Assembly: GCA_001724275.1 (NCBI GenBank)
Contig: MEDZ01000010.1
Span: 1 to 64,000, forward strand
Direction of reading: 5' to 3'
DNA length: 64,000 nucleotides
Source: Gemmatimonadetes bacterium SCN 70-22
Lineage (GTDB): Bacteria; Gemmatimonadota; Gemmatimonadetes; Gemmatimonadales; Gemmatimonadaceae
Shown here one piece after another: positions 27,238 through 36,194 of this stretch. Below the pieces are notes generated by a model. The model was not told the origin of the DNA, made no database searches, and saw only the letters and a list, made by a program, of their open reading frames with translations. Position numbers and translations under genes: made by a program. The first letter of the stretch is position 1; every line of letters begins with the position of its first letter.

Positions 27238-28952
27238 GCGGCACCCGCTGGATCGCCGTACTGGCTGTCGCAGTCATGGCGTGCGGCCGGGCGCCGTCCC
27301 TTGCCCTCACCCCCGACCGCGGCCCCTACGACGTCATCATCGAGAACGGGCGCATCGTCGACGGCTCCGGCAATCCCTGGTTTGCCGGCGACCTCGCCAT
27401 CACGGGCGACCGCATCGCCGCCATCACCATCGCCGGGGGGTTGCGCCACGCCTCGGCGAGGGAGCGCGTCGACGCCAGCCACCGCGTCGTGGCGCCGGGA
27501 TTCATCGACATCCAGTCGCACTCGTGGGACCCCTTCCTGTGGCGCGACGGGCGCGTCGTCTCCAAGGTCACGCAAGGGGTCACCAGCGAGATCCTGGGCG
27601 AGGCGACCACGCCGGCCCCCTCCAACGACAAGGTGGAGGCGCTCGAGGAGATCGACCGGATGGCCCCCCGCCGCGCCGAGCTGCAGCGCGCCTTCCGGGG
27701 GACGCACGGCTTCGGGGCCTGGCTCTCGGCCATGGAGCGCAACGGGATCTCCGTCAACGCCGGGTCGTACCTGGGCGCCACGACCGTGCGCGCCTACGTG
27801 ATGGGGCAGTCGCCGGGCACGCCCGACGCGACGCAGGTCGACACCATGCGCGCCGTGGTCGCCAACGCCATGCGCGACGGCGCCTTCGGGATCTCCACCG
27901 CCCTCATCTACCCGCCGGGCTCGTACGCCGGCACCGGGGAGCTGGTCGAGATGGCGAAGGCCATGGCCCCCTTCCAGGGGGGATACATCACCCACATGCG
28001 CTCGGAGGACGACTCGCTCTACGAGGCGATGGACGAGGCCTTCCGCATCGGGCGCGAGGGAGGGGTGCGCGTCGACATCTATCACCTCAAGGCGTCCAAC
28101 CGTCGCAACTGGGGCAAGGCCCCGGGGATGGTCGCGAGGATCGACTCGGCGCGTGGCGCGGGCCTCGACGTGGCGGCGACGATGTACCCGTATCCCTTCT
28201 CGGGAAACAACCTGGGCGAGTGCTTCCCCGACTGGGCCGCTGCCGAGGGGAAGTTGTTCGACAACCTGCGAAATGCAGACACGCGCGCGCGCATCGTGCG
28301 CGAGATGACGGACATGAATGGCGCGCCGCTCTGCCAGCTCGAGGGGCCGTCGGCGTACATGATCGCCGGCTTCGAGAAGCCGGAGCACCGGCCGTACGAG
28401 GGGAAGTTCCTGGGCGACATCGCCGCCGCGATGAACCGGCCGTGGGCCGAGGCCATCATCGACCTGATCCTCGCCGAGGGGCACGATCTCTCGAAGATCA
28501 ACTTCACGATGTCCGAGGAGAACGTGCGCATGCAGCTCAAGTCGCCGTGGGTCTCGATCGGGACCGATGCCGGCGGCGTGGATCCGGACAGCGCCACCGG
28601 GATCGTCCACCCTCGCGCCTACGGGAGCTACCCACGCATCCTCGGGCGCTACGTGCGCGAGCAGAAGCTCCTGACGCTGGAGGACGCCGTGCGCCGCATG
28701 TCGTCCGCCGTCGCCTCGCGCCTGGCGCTCCGCGACCGGGGCTCGCTGCACCGGGGGATGTATGCCGACGTCATCGTCTTCGACCCGGCGACGATCATCG
28801 ACCTCGCGACGGCGGAGAAGCCGCATCAGTTGAGCCGGGGGGTGGAGCAGGTCTGGGTGAACGGCGTCCGTGTGCTGCGGGATGGACGCCACACCAACGC
28901 CAAGCCGGGTCGGGCCCTGCGCGGCCCCGGGTGGGACGGATCGGTGCGATAG
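27234..28952 (+). CDS. D-aminoacylase/N-acyl-D-amino-acid deacylase family lipoprotein
   Basis: 572 residues. Lipoprotein signal AVAVMAC. Amidohydrolase fold with YDVIIENGRIVDGSGNPWF at the N-terminus, GYITHMRSEDD and VDIYHLKASN (two His), and SIGTDAGGVDP (catalytic Asp) at the expected spacing for D-aminoacylases. At the first metal motif, where D-aminoacylases have HxH, this protein has FIDIQSHSWDP, and the Cys-containing GNCG loop is replaced by LGEATT. It is probably a periplasmic amidase acting on N-acyl or D-residue substrates, but the substrate is uncertain. Translationally coupled to the M28 peptidase upstream. Confidence 0.85.
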   Translation: MSGTRWIAVLAVAVMACGRAPSLALTPDRGPYDVIIENGRIVDGSGNPWFAGDLAITGDRIAAITIAGGLRHASARERVDASHRVVAPGFIDIQSHSWDPFLWRDGRVVSKVTQGVTSEILGEATTPAPSNDKVEALEEIDRMAPRRAELQRAFRGTHGFGAWLSAMERNGISVNAGSYLGATTVRAYVMGQSPGTPDATQVDTMRAVVANAMRDGAFGISTALIYPPGSYAGTGELVEMAKAMAPFQGGYITHMRSEDDSLYEAMDEAFRIGREGGVRVDIYHLKASNRRNWGKAPGMVARIDSARGAGLDVAATMYPYPFSGNNLGECFPDWAAAEGKLFDNLRNADTRARIVREMTDMNGAPLCQLEGPSAYMIAGFEKPEHRPYEGKFLGDIAAAMNRPWAEAIIDLILAEGHDLSKINFTMSEENVRMQLKSPWVSIGTDAGGVDPDSATGIVHPRAYGSYPRILGRYVREQKLLTLEDAVRRMSSAVASRLALRDRGSLHRGMYADVIVFDPATIIDLATAEKPHQLSRGVEQVWVNGVRVLRDGRHTNAKPGRALRGPGWDGSVR

Positions 28953-29249
28953 GGGCGGGGGCGACGAGCTACTGGTCGGGGGCACCACGGTTGGTCCACG
29001 CCCTCCCCCCGTCCTGCTCAGCCTCGTCCATCCGCCCTCGCCGACCGGGCGCTGACGCCCGCTCCCCCAGTCTGGCGCACCGCGGTTCCGGCGGCAGATT
29101 GAGCGTCGTCCGTCCCCGGCGAGTCGGTCCGTGTTGTAGTATGTTGGTTGGAATCCCGTAATCGGGTTCGGATATTCCCGGGAGGCGCCTCGCGGAGCCC
29201 CGCGCCCCCCGGGGGCCCTCTCGTCTTCTCGTCTTCTCGTCTTCTGAGT
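28953..29249. other. Intergenic region upstream of kinase gene
   Basis: 297 bases without a gene. An AT-richer patch at 29130-29180 (ttgtagtatgttggttgg) could hold a promoter. GCCCCCCGGGGGC (29205-29217) is a near-palindrome, and the octamer repeat begins at 29219. Confidence 0.5.
29219..29246. repeat. TCGTCTTC octamer repeat, 3.5 copies
   Basis: tctcgtcttctcgtcttctc is part of a pure 8-base tandem repeat that ends four bases before the TTG start of the kinase gene and occupies the place of a ribosome-binding site. Confidence 0.85.
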
Positions 29250-32030
29250 TTGGAACGCACCTGCCCCCAGTGCGGCAAGACGTACGGCGCCGACGACCGC
29301 TTCTGCACGGTCGACGGGGCCGCGCTGATCGCGGCCGGGGGCACCAACGCCCTCCTCGGAACGGTCATCGCCGACCGCTACCTGGTGCAGGAGCGGCTGG
29401 GCGAGGGGGGGATGGGCGAGGTCTACCTGGCCGAGCACATCCGCATCAAGCGCAAGGTCGCCATCAAGCTGATGCGCACGTGGATGGTGGGCGATCCGGT
29501 GGCGGTGTCGCGCTTCCATCGCGAAGCCGAGAACGCGTCGCAGATCTCGCATCCGAACGTCGCCCAGGTCTATGACTTCGGCGAGACCTCCGACGGGATG
29601 ATCTACCTCGCCATGGAGTTCGTCCCGGGCGAGCCGCTCTCGTCGATCCTGGACCGTGAAGAGCGCCTGCACACCGTTCGCTCGGCGGAGATCGTGCGCC
29701 AGACCGCGGAAGCGCTGGTGGCCGCGCACGCGATGGGGATCCTCCATCGCGACCTGAAGCCCGACAACATCATGATCGCCCGGTCGCGTGCGGGGACCGA
29801 CATCGTGAAGCTGGTCGACTTCGGGATCGCGCGGGCGATGAACCGTGGGACGCAGCAGTTCACCTCCACGGGGATGATCGTCGGGACGCCGGACTACATG
29901 AGCCCGGAGCAGCTGACGGGTGACCAGCTGGACGAGCGATCCGACCTGTATGCCCTGGCGCTCATCGCCTTCCGCCTTCTCACCGGCCAGGGCGCCTTCA
30001 AGTCGGGGAACGACGCCCTGGTGGCGCGCTTCACGAGCCAGCCGCGCACCTTGGCCGAGGCGCATCCCGAGATCCCGTGGCCAGCGGCGCTGCAGGCGGC
30101 GTTCGACAAGGCGCTGAACTCCGACCCGGCCCAGCGCCACGCCGACGCGCTGGAGTTCGCGGCCGAGCTGGATGGGGCGATTGCCTCGCTCCCGTTGACC
30201 GAGGAGGAGCAGGAATACCTCGTCCTCCTGTCTCAGCGCATGGCGACACCGAGCCGCGGCGGGATGGTGATCGACGCCGCGACGCCGGTACGGGCCATGC
30301 GCAGCATCGATGGGGCGACGCCGACACCGACCGTCCCTCGTGCCTCGACCGGGGTGGTGACCCCCCCCAGCGAATCGCGTCCGATGGTGCGCCCGCCGAC
30401 GCCCTCCGCCGAGTCACCGCGCAGTGCCGGAGGGGGGACGGTCGAGGGGGAGCGGGAGCCGGCGTCGCGCGATGCAGCTGACGAAGGGAAGGGAACAGGC
30501 GTGGACCTCCCCCCGGCCCGAATAGCCACGCCCGCCGCTCCGCACGCCTTCTACGAGGCCGCGCACGAGGCGGCGCACGAGACCGCGCCACCCGGCGCAT
30601 TGGCCCCGGCGCCGGCGGCCGGTTCCGGGGCGCGTCGTCGCGTCGTCCCCATCGCCGCCGCCGCGGTGCTGGGCATCGTCGCCATCGGGTGGCTGGCGAC
30701 GCGAGGCGGCGACGCGGCCCCCAGCACCACCTCGCAGGCGCAGCTGACCGCCGACTCCCTCGCGGCTGCCGCGCAGGATTCCGCCAGCGACTCGCTGGCG
30801 GCGGTCGCCGGGGCAGGCGACAGTGCGGTCGCGGCGGCGCGTGTGGCGCAGGCGCGGCGAGGGGTGCTCGCCCTCACGTCGAGCGCGGGACAGGGGAGCG
30901 CCTTCCTGGCCGACTCCACGGGGCTCCTGATCACGGCCGCTGCGTTGATTCCGCGCGACCAGCGGGTGGATCTGTTCGTGGACGCCGATCACACGGTGCG
31001 GGCGACGGTCGTGCGGGTGGACAGCGCCGCCGGCGTTGCCGCGCTCCTCATGCCTCGCGACCACTGCCGGCGGTGCCGCCCCCTCGACGTGGGGCGGGGC
31101 GACACGGCGGTGACGACGGTGGCAACGGGCGACTCGCTCGTCGTCCTTCCCGTCGCACGCCGAACCGTGGTCACGCCGCATGCGGCGGTGGTGTCGCGCG
31201 TGGGTGGCGGGACGCTGGCGACGTCGGGGACGCTCCCGTCCTCGACCACGGGAGCGCCGCTGTTCAACGCCCGGACCGGGGGGGTGGCGGGAGTCGTCGC
31301 CCGCGTGCGCGGTCGGCAAGGGGTGGTGCCGGCGTCGGCCATCCGGGCCCTGGTGGCCGCCGCGGCGCCGGCAGCTGCACGCCTCGCCCCCAACGACACG
31401 GTGTATCGCGCCTACCCGCTGCGCCCTTTCAGCGAGTCCGACCTGGCCGCCGCCGAGGGGCGCGCGCTCGACCTGCAGCCGTATCGCGTGGCGCAGGGGG
31501 GGTTCGACGTCCTGGCGATGACCCCGCCGGTGCTGGCGTGGCGCCTGGCCAAGTCGGCCCCGTCACCCGAGGAGAACAACCCGTTCGCCATTCCCACGGG
31601 CAAGACGCCGTCCATCCCCGATCCACTCCTCGAGTGGCGTGCCTCGCGCGACTATCGCGATGAACGCCGCGCGGTGGTCGTCTTCGACATCTCGCCTGCC
31701 GCCGCGGCCTTCCCCGCCCGCCCCGACAAGCCGCTCGACGCGAGGAAGGGCGACTTCTTCTCGATGCGCCTCACGCGGGATGGGACGCCGCTCGTCCCGC
31801 TGGAGAGCCAGCGCATCCATGCGGTGGGGAATCCCGATGCATACCGGCGCGACCGGAAGGCGGTGCCCAACGCCGGCATCTACGTCTTCCACCCTGCCGA
31901 CTTCGCGAACGCCGGCGCCACCTACCAGATGGAGATCGTCGACGCCGACCGGAACCGGCGGGTGGCGCTGACCCTCCCCCCCGCGATGCTGCAGGCCATC
32001 GCGCGGGACCTCGGGCCTTGGCAGCGTTAG
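29250..32030 (+). CDS. Ser/Thr protein kinase with zinc ribbon and degenerate trypsin-like domain
   Basis: 926 residues from a TTG start that places the zinc ribbon (CPQCGKTYGADDRFC) at the N-terminus. Kinase motifs are complete: GEGGMGEVY, AIKLM, HRDLKPDN and DFGIA, with MSPEQL in the activation segment. After a Pro/Ser/Thr-rich linker, one membrane helix (IAAAAVLGIVAIGWLA, about 465-485) leads to an extracytoplasmic domain (about 535-715) that resembles a trypsin/DegP-type fold. Here the His position reads LLITAAALI and the Ser position STTGAPLFN, so catalysis appears lost. A further unrecognised C-terminal domain follows (about 720-926). A sensor kinase whose receptor is a pseudo-protease is the best reading. 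Confidence 0.88.
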   Translation: MERTCPQCGKTYGADDRFCTVDGAALIAAGGTNALLGTVIADRYLVQERLGEGGMGEVYLAEHIRIKRKVAIKLMRTWMVGDPVAVSRFHREAENASQISHPNVAQVYDFGETSDGMIYLAMEFVPGEPLSSILDREERLHTVRSAEIVRQTAEALVAAHAMGILHRDLKPDNIMIARSRAGTDIVKLVDFGIARAMNRGTQQFTSTGMIVGTPDYMSPEQLTGDQLDERSDLYALALIAFRLLTGQGAFKSGNDALVARFTSQPRTLAEAHPEIPWPAALQAAFDKALNSDPAQRHADALEFAAELDGAIASLPLTEEEQEYLVLLSQRMATPSRGGMVIDAATPVRAMRSIDGATPTPTVPRASTGVVTPPSESRPMVRPPTPSAESPRSAGGGTVEGEREPASRDAADEGKGTGVDLPPARIATPAAPHAFYEAAHEAAHETAPPGALAPAPAAGSGARRRVVPIAAAAVLGIVAIGWLATRGGDAAPSTTSQAQLTADSLAAAAQDSASDSLAAVAGAGDSAVAAARVAQARRGVLALTSSAGQGSAFLADSTGLLITAAALIPRDQRVDLFVDADHTVRATVVRVDSAAGVAALLMPRDHCRRCRPLDVGRGDTAVTTVATGDSLVVLPVARRTVVTPHAAVVSRVGGGTLATSGTLPSSTTGAPLFNARTGGVAGVVARVRGRQGVVPASAIRALVAAAAPAAARLAPNDTVYRAYPLRPFSESDLAAAEGRALDLQPYRVAQGGFDVLAMTPPVLAWRLAKSAPSPEENNPFAIPTGKTPSIPDPLLEWRASRDYRDERRAVVVFDISPAAAAFPARPDKPLDARKGDFFSMRLTRDGTPLVPLESQRIHAVGNPDAYRRDRKAVPNAGIYVFHPADFANAGATYQMEIVDADRNRRVALTLPPAMLQAIARDLGPWQR

Positions 32031-32032
32031 GC

Positions 32033-32059
32033 GCGGCGCCAGGGGGCGCGGGGCGCCGC
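32033..32059. terminator. Hairpin between convergent genes
   Basis: GCGGCGCC-(11)-GGCGCCGC lies between the kinase stop and the M20 gene stop. There is no T tract, so terminator function is probable only. Confidence 0.45.
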
Positions 32060-33306
32060 TAGCGGCCGCTCGCCAGTTCCTCGCTCGCCACTCGCGCGCA
32101 CTCCGCCAGGACGGAGGCTCCGACGAGGATGGCCCCGTCGGCGGCATGGAAGCGCGGCGAGTGCGCCGCCACCGCCTCGCCTCCCGCCTCGCGCGCCCCG
32201 ATCCGCATGAAGCACCCCGGGATGCGTTCCATGTAGAAGGCGAAGTCCTCGCCCCCCATGTTCGTGATCCCGAAGGGGACGACCGCCCCCTCGCCCAACA
32301 CAGCGGTTGCCGCCCGGCGCGCCCAGGCGGCCTCGCGCTCCGGATTCACGATGGGCGGGGTCCCCAGCTCCACCGCGACGTCGGCGCGTACCCCGTGCGC
32401 GGCCGCGATCGCGGTGGCGAGGCGCGTGAGCTCCTCGCCCAGGCGTCGGCGGGTGGCGGGATCCATCGCCCGCAGCGTCCCGGTGAGCGTCGCCGTCTCG
32501 GGGATCACGTTGGGCGCCACGCCGGCGTGCACGCTCCCGACGGTGCAGACCGCGGGGAAGGCGGGGTCGAGGCGGCGCGCGACGATGGTCTGGAGGGCGG
32601 TGATGACGGCAGCGGCCGCCACCACCGGGTCGGCCGACTCGTGCGGCCGTGCCCCATGGGCCCCGCGCCCGGTGAGGGTGATGGTGAAGGTGTCGGCCGA
32701 GGCGGCGAGGGGGCCGGGCTCGGCGACGACCTGGCCGACGGCGAAGCGCCGGTCCACGTGGCCGCCGAAGATGGCCGCCACGCCGTCGAGGGCGCCGCTG
32801 GCGAGGATGGCGGGGGCGCCCGCCCCCACCTCCTCCGCCGGCTGCAACACCACGAGCACGTCGCCCCGCGCGGGGCGACGGACGAGGTCCATCGCGGCCC
32901 CGATGGCCCAGGTGGCGTGCACGTCGTGCCCGCAGGCGTGCATCACCCCGGGAACGGTCGAGGCGTAGGCGAGTCCCGTCTCCTCCTGGATGGGGAGGGC
33001 GTCGATGTCGCCGCGGACGGCGACCACGGGGCCCTTCGGGTCGCGCCCGCGGAAGCGGGCCACCACCCCGGTGCCCGCCACCCGCGCCACCTCGCCGCCT
33101 AACGTTTCAACGGCCGCCGCCAGGCGGTCGGCGGTGGCCTGCTCCTGCCACGACAGCTCGGGGTGGCGGTGCAGCTCGCGGCGGAGGACGAGGAGGCGCG
33201 CGACCTCGTCGTCCGTGAAGCGTGCGAGGGCGGCGGCGGGGACGTCGATATGCCCGGTGCCCGACTGGCCCGCCGCCGGGGCGCCGTCCCCCGGCGCGCT
33301 ATTCAC
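32059..33306 (-). CDS. M20 family amidohydrolase, probable N-succinyl/N-acyl-L-amino-acid deacylase
   Basis: 415 residues from a GTG overlapping the upstream gene by 8 bases. M20D metal-binding motifs: GDIDALP, MHACGHDVH and EEVGAGAP, a dimerisation domain in the middle (GRGAHGARPHESADP) and GGEDFAFYMERIPG near the C-terminus. The family removes acyl groups from N-acyl amino acids. Being the third gene of an operon with a GNAT transferase and an N-succinylamino-acid racemase, the likely substrate is N-succinyl-L-amino acid, giving free L-amino acid. No signal peptide, so cytoplasmic. One TTA codon lies at 33102-33100. Confidence 0.88.
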   Translation of the reverse strand: MNSAPGDGAPAAGQSGTGHIDVPAAALARFTDDEVARLLVLRRELHRHPELSWQEQATADRLAAAVETLGGEVARVAGTGVVARFRGRDPKGPVVAVRGDIDALPIQEETGLAYASTVPGVMHACGHDVHATWAIGAAMDLVRRPARGDVLVVLQPAEEVGAGAPAILASGALDGVAAIFGGHVDRRFAVGQVVAEPGPLAASADTFTITLTGRGAHGARPHESADPVVAAAAVITALQTIVARRLDPAFPAVCTVGSVHAGVAPNVIPETATLTGTLRAMDPATRRRLGEELTRLATAIAAAHGVRADVAVELGTPPIVNPEREAAWARRAATAVLGEGAVVPFGITNMGGEDFAFYMERIPGCFMRIGAREAGGEAVAAHSPRFHAADGAILVGASVLAECARVASEELASGR

Positions 33307-34420
33307 CCAGCCGCTCCAGCCGCACCGTGAGGTCGTCGATGCGGTCGGTGTCGACCGTGACGCCGAGCCCCGGGCGCCCGAGCGGGACCTGGACCGTCCC
33401 GTCGGCGGTCATCGTCCACTCGGGGGTGACCACGTCGCGCGCCCAGTAGCGCGCGCTGGGGCTCACGTCCCCCGGCTTCTGGAAGTTGGGGAGCGAGGCG
33501 AGGGCGACGTTGTACGCGCGCCCGATCCCGCTCTCGAGCATCCCCCCGCACCAGACCGGGATCCCGTTCGCCTCGCAGAAGTCGTGGATGGCGATCGACG
33601 ACGAGAAGCCGCCGACGCGCCCCGGCTTGATGTTGATGATCCGCCCCGAGCCCAGGGTGACCATGTCCTGCGCGCGCGCGAGCGTGGTGATGGACTCGTC
33701 GAGGCAGACCGGCGTGCGGAGCCGCCGCTGCAGCTCTGCGTGGCGGACGAGGTCCTCCCAGTCGAGCGGCTGCTCGAACATCATGAGGTCGAGGTCGTCC
33801 ATGGCCACGAACGTCTCGATGTCGTCGAGCGTGTATGCGTTGTTGGCGTCGGCCATCAGCGGGGCGTCGGGGAAGGCCTCGCGCACGGCCCGCACGTAGT
33901 CCACGTCCTTGCCGGGCTTGATCTTGATCTTGATCTTGCGGTACCCCTCGGCGAGGGCGGCCCGCGCCTTCTCGACCAGGTGCGCGGGCGAGGGCTGGAT
34001 ACCTAACGATATGCCGACCGGGATCTCCGGGCGCGTCCCGCCGATGAGCGTGGCGAGGGGGATCCCGAGGCGCTCCGCCTCCACCCCCCACATCCCCATC
34101 TCGACCGCGCCCTTGGCCATGTTGTGCCCGCGGAAGTCCTGCTCCAGCGCGGCGTGCACCGCGCCCGGCCCGCCGAACTCGCGGAAGAGGACGCGGGGGG
34201 CGACCCACTTGGTGATCGCCAGCCAGGCGGTGTCGGTCGTCTCGGAGGTGTAGTTTGGTGTGTCGTCGGCCACGCACTCGCTCCAGGCGGTGGCGCCGTC
34301 GGCGTCGCGCAGCTCGAGGAGGAGGATGCGCCGCTCGCTCATCGTCCCCGACGAGATCTGGAAGGGTTCGCGAAGCGGGAGGCGGATCTCGCGGAGGGTG
34401 ATGCCGGTGAGGCGGAGCAT
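33299..34420 (-). CDS. Enolase-superfamily N-succinylamino-acid racemase / o-succinylbenzoate synthase (MenC type 2)
   Basis: 373 residues. Muconate-lactonising-enzyme subgroup features: the Lys pair in KIKIKIKPG near residue 163, metal ligands in MADANNAY (about 189), MFEQPL (about 214) and CLDES (about 240), and the second catalytic Lys in INIKPGRVGG (about 265). Sequence alone does not separate menaquinone synthesis (o-succinylbenzoate synthase) from racemisation of N-succinyl amino acids; many members do both. The flanking COG3375-type GNAT gene and M20 deacylase, and no men genes, support the racemase role. One TTA codon at 34006-34004. Confidence 0.88.
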   Translation of the reverse strand: MLRLTGITLREIRLPLREPFQISSGTMSERRILLLELRDADGATAWSECVADDTPNYTSETTDTAWLAITKWVAPRVLFREFGGPGAVHAALEQDFRGHNMAKGAVEMGMWGVEAERLGIPLATLIGGTRPEIPVGISLGIQPSPAHLVEKARAALAEGYRKIKIKIKPGKDVDYVRAVREAFPDAPLMADANNAYTLDDIETFVAMDDLDLMMFEQPLDWEDLVRHAELQRRLRTPVCLDESITTLARAQDMVTLGSGRIINIKPGRVGGFSSSIAIHDFCEANGIPVWCGGMLESGIGRAYNVALASLPNFQKPGDVSPSARYWARDVVTPEWTMTADGTVQVPLGRPGLGVTVDTDRIDDLTVRLERLGE

Positions 34421-34426
34421 GGAGTC

Positions 34427-34453
34427 GAGACGGAAGACGGGAGACGGGAGAGG
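34427..34453. repeat. GAGACGG-type repeat tract within operon
   Basis: gagacggaagacgggagacg, continuing ggagagg, fills the 45-base gap between the GNAT gene stop and the racemase gene start. Confidence 0.6.
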
Positions 34454-34465
34454 ATGGCGCGGGGA

Positions 34466-35284
34466 TCAGGCCTGGCGCGTGAACACGTAGTACGGCGACG
34501 CACCGCCCGTGGGGCGGACGAAGCGCGTGACGGCGAGGCCGCGCGTCAGCAGCGTGTGGAAGGACTCGCGCACGCTCAGGCGCCAGCGGAGGGCCGCGTC
34601 GTCGGACTGGTCCTGCACCTCGCCGTGGTCGTGCGGCACCTGGACGCGGGCGCCGTCCGCGCTCCCGGTGTGCGCGAAGGAAGGGAGGCCGTCGGGGGCG
34701 AGCGGGTTCGCCATGGGGAGCGCGGAGTCCCCCGGGCGCTCGACATCGGCCCCGGGGGCGGGGCGGGAGTCTGCCGACAGCTGCCACCCGTAGACCAGCC
34801 GGTCGGTGGGGAGCGCGCCGTGGAGCGTGCTCCCGGTGATGCCGTACATGTTGTCCACGTACTCCACCGGGCGGGCGCCGAGGCGGTTGATGTTGAAGTG
34901 CGCGTTGCGGGCGACCAGCGGGTCGGCGGTCCAGAGCATGACCTCCACGCCGAGCGCCTGCACCTGCTGCCGCTGGTAGTGCTTGAGCCGATCGCCGATG
35001 TGGCGCCCGCGCGCCTCGACGCGGACGGCGAGCATGTCCGACCAGTGCGCCGGCTTCCCGTTCCTGAGCCCCGTGAGGCCGAAGACGAAGCCGACCATGC
35101 GCCCGTTGCCGTCGAAGGCGCCGGCCGTGACTCCCCCCACCTTCTGCGAGACGCGCAGGATGGCCGCCGGGACGCGCTCCGAGAATCCGCGCCCCCAGGT
35201 CTCCTCCTGAATCTCGCAGCACTCGACATATTCCTCGAGGGTACGGAGGTCGCGAATGCTGATGTTCTCGAGCGGATCGATCAT
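34466..35284 (-). CDS. GNAT acyltransferase of the COG3375 type, probable D-amino-acid N-succinyltransferase
   Basis: 272 residues, start at the ATG before IDPLENISIRDL. Family features: EIQEETWGRGFSERVPAAI, VGGVTAGAF, the acetyl-CoA-binding-like loop VRVEARGRHIGDRLKHYQR, MLWTADPLVARNAHFNINRLGA and the C-terminal PTDRLVYGW. In Geobacillus kaustophilus a homologue works with N-succinylamino-acid racemase and an M20 desuccinylase to turn D- into L-amino acids irreversibly, and here the same three gene types form one operon. The activity is therefore inferred from family and context. No ribosome-binding site was seen. Transcription should begin near the GntR-type palindrome at 35371. Confidence 0.85.
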   Translation of the reverse strand: MIDPLENISIRDLRTLEEYVECCEIQEETWGRGFSERVPAAILRVSQKVGGVTAGAFDGNGRMVGFVFGLTGLRNGKPAHWSDMLAVRVEARGRHIGDRLKHYQRQQVQALGVEVMLWTADPLVARNAHFNINRLGARPVEYVDNMYGITGSTLHGALPTDRLVYGWQLSADSRPAPGADVERPGDSALPMANPLAPDGLPSFAHTGSADGARVQVPHDHGEVQDQSDDAALRWRLSVRESFHTLLTRGLAVTRFVRPTGGASPYYVFTRQA

Positions 35285-35370
35285 GCGGAGGCGCGGCGGA
35301 GCGTGAAGTCGTGGGAACCGCCCAGGTTCGGGACTCGTCGCGATGCGGGACGAGCGGTTGCACAGCACGG

Positions 35371-35384
35371 AATTGTATACAATT
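35371..35384. promoter_or_regulatory. GntR-family operator between divergent genes
   Basis: AATTGTATACAATT is a perfect 14-base palindrome whose core TTGTATACAA is repeated before the downstream deacylase gene. It overlaps TACAAT, a -10-like hexamer, on both strands. It lies 87 bases from the GNAT start and 44 bases from the regulator start. Confidence 0.8.
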
Positions 35385-35427
35385 TTCGGGAAGTGGGAAG
35401 GGCAAGTTTTCCCCGACGGGAGGAATC

Positions 35428-36144
35428 GTGAAGCGAGTAGCGAAGACTGGCGCGCCCTCGCGCGCCGCACGCCCCGAGATCGTCTACCGCAAGCTCCGTG
35501 AGCTCATCGTCCGTGGCCAGCTGGCGCCGGGGACCCGTATCGTCGAGACCGACGTGGCGCAGCGGCTGGGGGTGAGCCGCACGCCCGTCCGCGGCGCACT
35601 CCAGCGCCTGCAGCAGGAGGGGTACATCGTCGACTCGCCCGCGTTGCAGCAGTCGCGCCCCACCGTCGCCCCCCTCACGCGCGAGGACGAGCGCGAGCTC
35701 TTCTCCATCGTCGCCGAGGTGGAAGGGCTGGCCGCCCGCATCGCGGCCCAGCGCCCGGTGGCCGATCGCGAGAAGCTGGTCGCCGAGCTCACCGCCATCA
35801 ACGAGCAGTTCCGCAAGGCGGCGGAGGCGAAGCAGCACAACCACAACCGGCTGTGGGAGCTGGACGAACGCTTCCACCGCACGTACGTGGAGGCGGCCGC
35901 CGGGCCGCGCCTCCTCGCCCTGTACGAGGCGGTCAAGCCGCAGGCCGAGCGCTACGAGCGCATCTACGTGAGTCTCCTCGCGCGCGACCTCTCCCCATCG
36001 GTCGGCGAGCACGCGGCGATCATCCGCGCCATCAAGGGCGGCAACGCGGACGTCGCGCAGCACGCGGTCCAGACCAACTGGCGCAACGCCGCCGAACGGC
36101 TGGGGAACGTGATCACCAGCGTGGGTGAACGCGGGCAGTGGTGA
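35428..36144 (+). CDS. GntR-family transcriptional regulator, FadR subfamily (FCD domain)
   Basis: 238 residues from a GTG with ribosome-binding site GGGAGGA. N-terminal winged helix-turn-helix: LRELIVRGQLAPGTRIVETDVAQRLGVSRTPVRGALQRLQQEGY. The all-helical FCD effector domain follows, with the metal-ligand pattern ERFHRTYVEAA, GEHAAIIRAIKGGN and AVQTNW. It is divergent from the GNAT/racemase/M20 operon and followed by a D-aminoacylase-type gene; palindromes TTGTATACAA sit before both transcription units. A repressor that senses a D-amino acid or N-acyl amino acid is the simplest inference; the ligand is not shown by sequence. Confidence 0.9.
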   Translation: MKRVAKTGAPSRAARPEIVYRKLRELIVRGQLAPGTRIVETDVAQRLGVSRTPVRGALQRLQQEGYIVDSPALQQSRPTVAPLTREDERELFSIVAEVEGLAARIAAQRPVADREKLVAELTAINEQFRKAAEAKQHNHNRLWELDERFHRTYVEAAAGPRLLALYEAVKPQAERYERIYVSLLARDLSPSVGEHAAIIRAIKGGNADVAQHAVQTNWRNAAERLGNVITSVGERGQW

Positions 36145-36177
36145 CCGGACGCCGGCGGTTGCCGGGCGTGGACGGAT

Positions 36178-36187
36178 TTGTATACAA
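36178..36187. promoter_or_regulatory. GntR-family operator at a likely leaderless promoter
   Basis: TTGTATACAA is identical to the core of the palindrome at 35371. TACAAT (36183-36188) fits a -10 element, with TTGCCG at 36159-36164 as a weak -35 and an 18-base spacer. Seven bases after the -10 is the A of the ATG at 36195, so the transcript probably has no leader. Confidence 0.75.
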
Positions 36188-36194
36188 TTATCGC

